Shown here in pieces: positions 61,104-64,000 of a stretch of 64,000 bases of DNA. Origin of the DNA: Clostridioides difficile CD160. Lineage in GTDB: Bacteria; Bacillota; Clostridia; Peptostreptococcales; Peptostreptococcaceae. Under the pieces are notes generated by a model. That model worked only from the letters and a program-made list of their open reading frames with translations. It made no database searches and was not told the origin of the DNA. Numbering within the stretch: the first letter of the stretch is position 1; each line of letters opens with the position of its first letter. The DNA is taken from the NCBI RefSeq assembly GCF_000449425.2, contig NZ_AVHW01000086.1:1-64000 (forward strand), given 5' to 3'. The translations under genes were made by a program, and so were the position numbers.

Positions 61104-62495
61104 TTATTCTTCTTTTGTTAGTAAATCCATAGCCATTAATTTTGTTAATATATTTCTTATTCCCAGCAATATTAAACCAAATATTATTAATACTGATGCT
61201 ATTCCTCCAAATATCTGTAAAAAACCAAGTGTAGCCGTAAATCCAGCAATCTTTCCTGATAATAAACTAGCAAAGAAACTTGTTAAATACCATGCTCCCA
61301 TAGATAATGTAGCATACTTAGCTGGAGCTAATTTATTAAACATCGCAAGTCCTATAGGAGATAAAAACAATTCACCTACTGTTGTAAATATATAAGTTAC
61401 TAATATAAACAACATGCTAGCCTTCACCATTCCATTTGGACCATTAGCTAATGTAGCAAATACCATCACTATAAAACCAACACCCATTATTATCATTCCT
61501 AATCCCATTTTAACTGGAATAGAAAAGTCACCTCTTTTGGTATTAGATAGTTTAACCCATAAAGCTGCCAATACTGGGCATAAAGCTACACATAATATAG
61601 CGTTTAATGATGTAAGCCATGCTACTGGCATCTCAAATCCAAATATAGTTCTATTTACATTATCCCTTACATAAATCATAAACGAACTTTGTGTTTGATA
61701 GTATGCTGTCCAGAATAAGACCACAAATAAAAACAAAACAACCATTGCTATTATTCTATTTTTCTCCAACTTAGTAAGTGGTCCATACTCAATTTTTTCA
61801 CCTTTATTTCCTTTAGTAACAGGATGTTTTCCAATTTCTTTTAGTAATTTTGGTGCAAGAAGTGTAAATATAATCATACCTAACATCATACCTATACCAC
61901 AAATTAAAAATGCCATCTTATATCCATAAGATACTATATCTCCACTTGCTCCTCTTACTGCAAAGACATTGTCAGAAAGTAATCCACATATTATTGGGGC
62001 TATAAATGCTCCTACATTTACTGCCATATAGAATAAACTGTATGCTGCATCTTTTCTTGACACATCAGTTTTAGGATATATATCCCCAACTATATTTGAA
62101 CAACTTGATTTAAAAAAACCATTTCCTAAAATGATTATTGATAGGCCTACCCAAACCATTGCAATAGATGTTGATGAAGCGAATAGTACGAAGTCACCTA
62201 TTGCTATTAAAAGTGCACCTATAGAAATACATTTTTGTTGACCTAAAACTTTATCTGCTAACCAGCCACCAACTAATGGTGTAAGATATATAAGACCTGT
62301 AAATAACCCAAACATAGATGTTGCTTCTTGAGTAGAAAGGCCTAAACCACCTTGAGCTATGCTTGCTGTAAAAAATAATACCAATAAAGCTGTTAAACCA
62401 TAATAACTAAATCTCTCCCATAAAATTGTCATGCAAATAAGCCAAAAACTCTTAGGATGACCACCTTTTTTAGATACGCTTTCTGTATTTGACAT
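61104..62495 (-). CDS. POT-family di-/tripeptide transporter
   Basis: A 463-residue protein with 12-14 membrane helices. It has the classical POT motif 1 (ILWERFSYYGLTALLVL, the ExxERFxYY proton-coupling motif), GGWLADKVLGQQKC, and GNGFFKSSCSNIVGDIYP. It should carry di- and tripeptides with protons. The start lies after a GGGGGCG-like site. An imperfect palindrome is present 40-70 bases upstream. Confidence 0.9.
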   Translation of the reverse strand: MSNTESVSKKGGHPKSFWLICMTILWERFSYYGLTALLVLFFTASIAQGGLGLSTQEATSMFGLFTGLIYLTPLVGGWLADKVLGQQKCISIGALLIAIGDFVLFASSTSIAMVWVGLSIIILGNGFFKSSCSNIVGDIYPKTDVSRKDAAYSLFYMAVNVGAFIAPIICGLLSDNVFAVRGASGDIVSYGYKMAFLICGIGMMLGMIIFTLLAPKLLKEIGKHPVTKGNKGEKIEYGPLTKLEKNRIIAMVVLFLFVVLFWTAYYQTQSSFMIYVRDNVNRTIFGFEMPVAWLTSLNAILCVALCPVLAALWVKLSNTKRGDFSIPVKMGLGMIIMGVGFIVMVFATLANGPNGMVKASMLFILVTYIFTTVGELFLSPIGLAMFNKLAPAKYATLSMGAWYLTSFFASLLSGKIAGFTATLGFLQIFGGIASVLIIFGLILLGIRNILTKLMAMDLLTKEE

Positions 62496-62864
62496 AAAAA
62501 AAACGCCCCCTCATTGTTTTTTATAGTTAAATTTAGTACTAAGATTACTTTAATCATTTTAGTACATACTTATAATATCATCTTTTTTACGTTTACTCAA
62601 TAGAATATCATCAGTATTTTCATTTTTTTATTATTATTTTTAAAATTATGAAAAATATTATTTTTACAGTATTTTCAGGCGAAAATATTAATATATATAT
62701 ATTTAAATAATATCTTTAATATTTGATTCTTTTTGTATTTATTTTTTTGATTTTTACTTATTTTCATTTAAATAATTCAAATTCAAAATATTTTCTATTA
62801 ATGTTTTTTGCAAGTTATTTTTTTATCAATTCATATATGTAAATTGTTTTTATTCTAAAATAAC
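62496..62864. other. Upstream region of the second POT gene
   Basis: With the neighbouring terminator about 460 bases lie without a gene. GTACTAA (62536-62542) and TTAGTAC (62559-62565) enclose GATTA/TAATC, a possible operator. TATTTTC and GAAAATA (62670-62687) form a further small hairpin. Otherwise AT-rich. Confidence 0.45.
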
Positions 62865-62910
62865 AAAAGCTATTTTAAATTCTCAATATGGAGTATTTAA
62901 AATAGCTTTT
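62865..62910 (-). terminator. Terminator of the foldase gene
   Basis: AAAAGCTATTTTAAAT and ATTTAAAATAGCTTTT form a perfect 16-bp stem around a 14-base loop, downstream of the foldase gene. Confidence 0.8.
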
Positions 62911-62953
62911 ATCTATATATCAAAACTTTCTTTTTTTAATAAATTGACTTAAT

Positions 62954-64000
62954 TTATTGTTTAGCTTTCATTTGATATTTATCTGTAATTTTAACTTTAT
63001 CTTTTTCTTTTAAGTTTTTTATAAGTAAATTTTGTTTTTCTGATGTTAGACTACTTACTAAATCTGATTTTATTTCTTCAAAAGGTTGATATTTCTCATC
63101 CGTTTTCTTAATTATATGATATCCATAATCACTTTCTACAAGTTTGCTAGATATTTCGCCTTTTTTCAATGCAAATGCAGCTTTTTCAAAAGACTCTACC
63201 ATCTGACCTTTACCAAAGAAACCTAAATCTCCACCTGATTCTGCACTACTGTCTTCAGAATACTTTTTAGCTAAAGTGGCAAAATCTTCTCCAGCTTGAG
63301 CTTTTTTAAGTATTTCCTCAGCCTCTTTTTTAAGTTCAGCTTTTTTACTATCACTAACTTGTTTACCTTTATCATCAACAGTTTTTATTAAAATATGTGA
63401 AGCTCTAACTTGTAAATAATTGCTCTTGTTTTTATCGTAATAATTCTCAGCTTCTTTATCAGTCACTTTTGCTTTTTCATTTAAATATTTTGATGCTATT
63501 AGTTCTTTTTTCATATCATCTTTTATATATTTTTCAGTCAAATCAAACTGTTTTAAAAACTCTTCTTTAGTCATACCCATTGCAGATTCTATACTAGTCA
63601 TTAAATTATTATATTGAGCATCTAGTTCATCATCCGTTATACTTATTTTTTCTTTTGTTGCTTCAGTAGATAGTATATCAGATGTAATCATAGTCTCAAT
63701 CATATTTGATTCATATGAACGTATTTCGTCATCACTCATAGTAGTCTTTGCATTCAAATAAAATAATGGCTCCATTCTTTTTCTTAGCATCTCACCTGTT
63801 ATTTTTTTGTCTCCAATAGTAGCCACTACTTCATTACTATTATAGTGTTTTGAAGTAGCTGGTAACTTTCTTCCAGCTTCTTTGCCAGAAATGTAACCTC
63901 CACCTAGGCATATAGCTCCTACTGCTACAATTGCTACAACTGCTTTAAGTGTTTTATTATTTAATTTTATTTCTCTTTTTTTGACTTTGTTGTCAGTGCT
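62954..64000 (-). CDS. prsA: PrsA/SurA-type foldase (peptidyl-prolyl isomerase), 5' end outside the window
   Basis: The reading frame is open from 62954 to the window end, at least 348 codons, without a start in the visible 5' part. It reads from the edge: a basic stretch (KKREIKLNNKTLKA), a membrane helix (VVAIVAVGAICLGGGYI), a SurA-like N-domain, a parvulin domain (ASHILIKTVDDKG to SDYGYHIIK) and a C-terminal helix. It is a membrane-anchored folding catalyst outside the cell membrane. No lipobox cysteine placement is clear. A GTG at 63826 is internal and not a start. Confidence 0.85.
   Translation of the reverse strand, partial: STDNKVKKREIKLNNKTLKAVVAIVAVGAICLGGGYISGKEAGRKLPATSKHYNSNEVVATIGDKKITGEMLRKRMEPLFYLNAKTTMSDDEIRSYESNMIETMITSDILSTEATKEKISITDDELDAQYNNLMTSIESAMGMTKEEFLKQFDLTEKYIKDDMKKELIASKYLNEKAKVTDKEAENYYDKNKSNYLQVRASHILIKTVDDKGKQVSDSKKAELKKEAEEILKKAQAGEDFATLAKKYSEDSSAESGGDLGFFGKGQMVESFEKAAFALKKGEISSKLVESDYGYHIIKKTDEKYQPFEEIKSDLVSSLTSEKQNLLIKNLKEKDKVKITDKYQMKAKQ

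Noticed and set aside
62670-62687. TATTTTC/GAAAATA inverted repeat as a CodY box
   Set aside because: The arms are four bases apart rather than one, so it does not fit the CodY consensus.
63826-63826. GTG at 63826 as start of the foldase
   Set aside because: The frame stays open to the window edge and encodes a basic stretch and membrane helix expected of a foldase, so the true start is outside.

Overview
The window is AT-rich, low-GC Firmicute DNA that I read as a Clostridioides difficile chromosome segment. The identification rests on a glutamate 2,3-aminomutase with its diagnostic Lys332/Asn369 pair, a hydrosulphide-channel-type FNT protein beside asrABC, the cspBA/cspC germination locus (CspC with Thr170), and a sinR/sinR' pair. 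There is no prophage, insertion sequence, CRISPR array, rRNA or tRNA that I can support. It looks like ordinary core chromosome with many small transcription units separated by intrinsic terminators.

Layout. 0.5-6.5 kb: sinR-sinR', an orphan protein, aroD, a LysR regulator, an Eis-like acetyltransferase, and a Vat-like xenobiotic acetyltransferase behind a short leader ORF and a hairpin over its start codon. 6.6-13 kb: Old Yellow Enzyme-type reductase, radical SAM protein, membrane-anchored hydrolase, FUSC-type membrane protein. 13.2-16.9 kb: asrA-asrB-asrC-hsc, anaerobic sulfite reductase plus sulfide channel, with a CRP-type palindrome upstream. 17-23.6 kb: a c-di-GMP phosphodiesterase, a diguanylate cyclase and a Crp/Fnr regulator. 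23.6-30.2 kb: sialic acid catabolism (nanE-A-T-Q, terminator, nanS-K-R) from a promoter carrying a CcpA-type cre site. 30.4-37 kb: two zinc-ribbon proteins, another diguanylate cyclase, a YARHG lipoprotein and an orphan. 37-39 kb: asnS under a T-box leader. 39-44.6 kb: DUF3787-like protein, cspC, and cspBA with an apparent one-base frameshift in its CspA part. 44.7-48.9 kb: MoxR/VWA pair, AI-2E-type permease, small secreted protein. 48.9-52.8 kb: eam, MocR regulator, Asp/Glu racemase. 53-57.4 kb: Ig-like surface protein, EIIC-like permease, ST7/TPR-like protein, cupin. 57.6-64 kb: two POT peptide transporters flanking an Xaa-Pro aminopeptidase, and a PrsA-type foldase cut by the window end.

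Themes: spore formation and germination (sin, csp), use of host-derived nutrients (sialic acid, peptides), sulfite reduction with sulfide export, and c-di-GMP signalling. The observations I find most worth checking are the cspBA frameshift, the translation-attenuation-like leader at 5.8 kb, the CRP-type site before asrABC together with a matching Crp-family recognition helix 6 kb away, the hairpin between the Shine-Dalgarno and start of eam, and a nested palindrome at 52.9 kb. Many start codons were moved downstream of the longest open frame because a strong Shine-Dalgarno sequence sits before an internal start.
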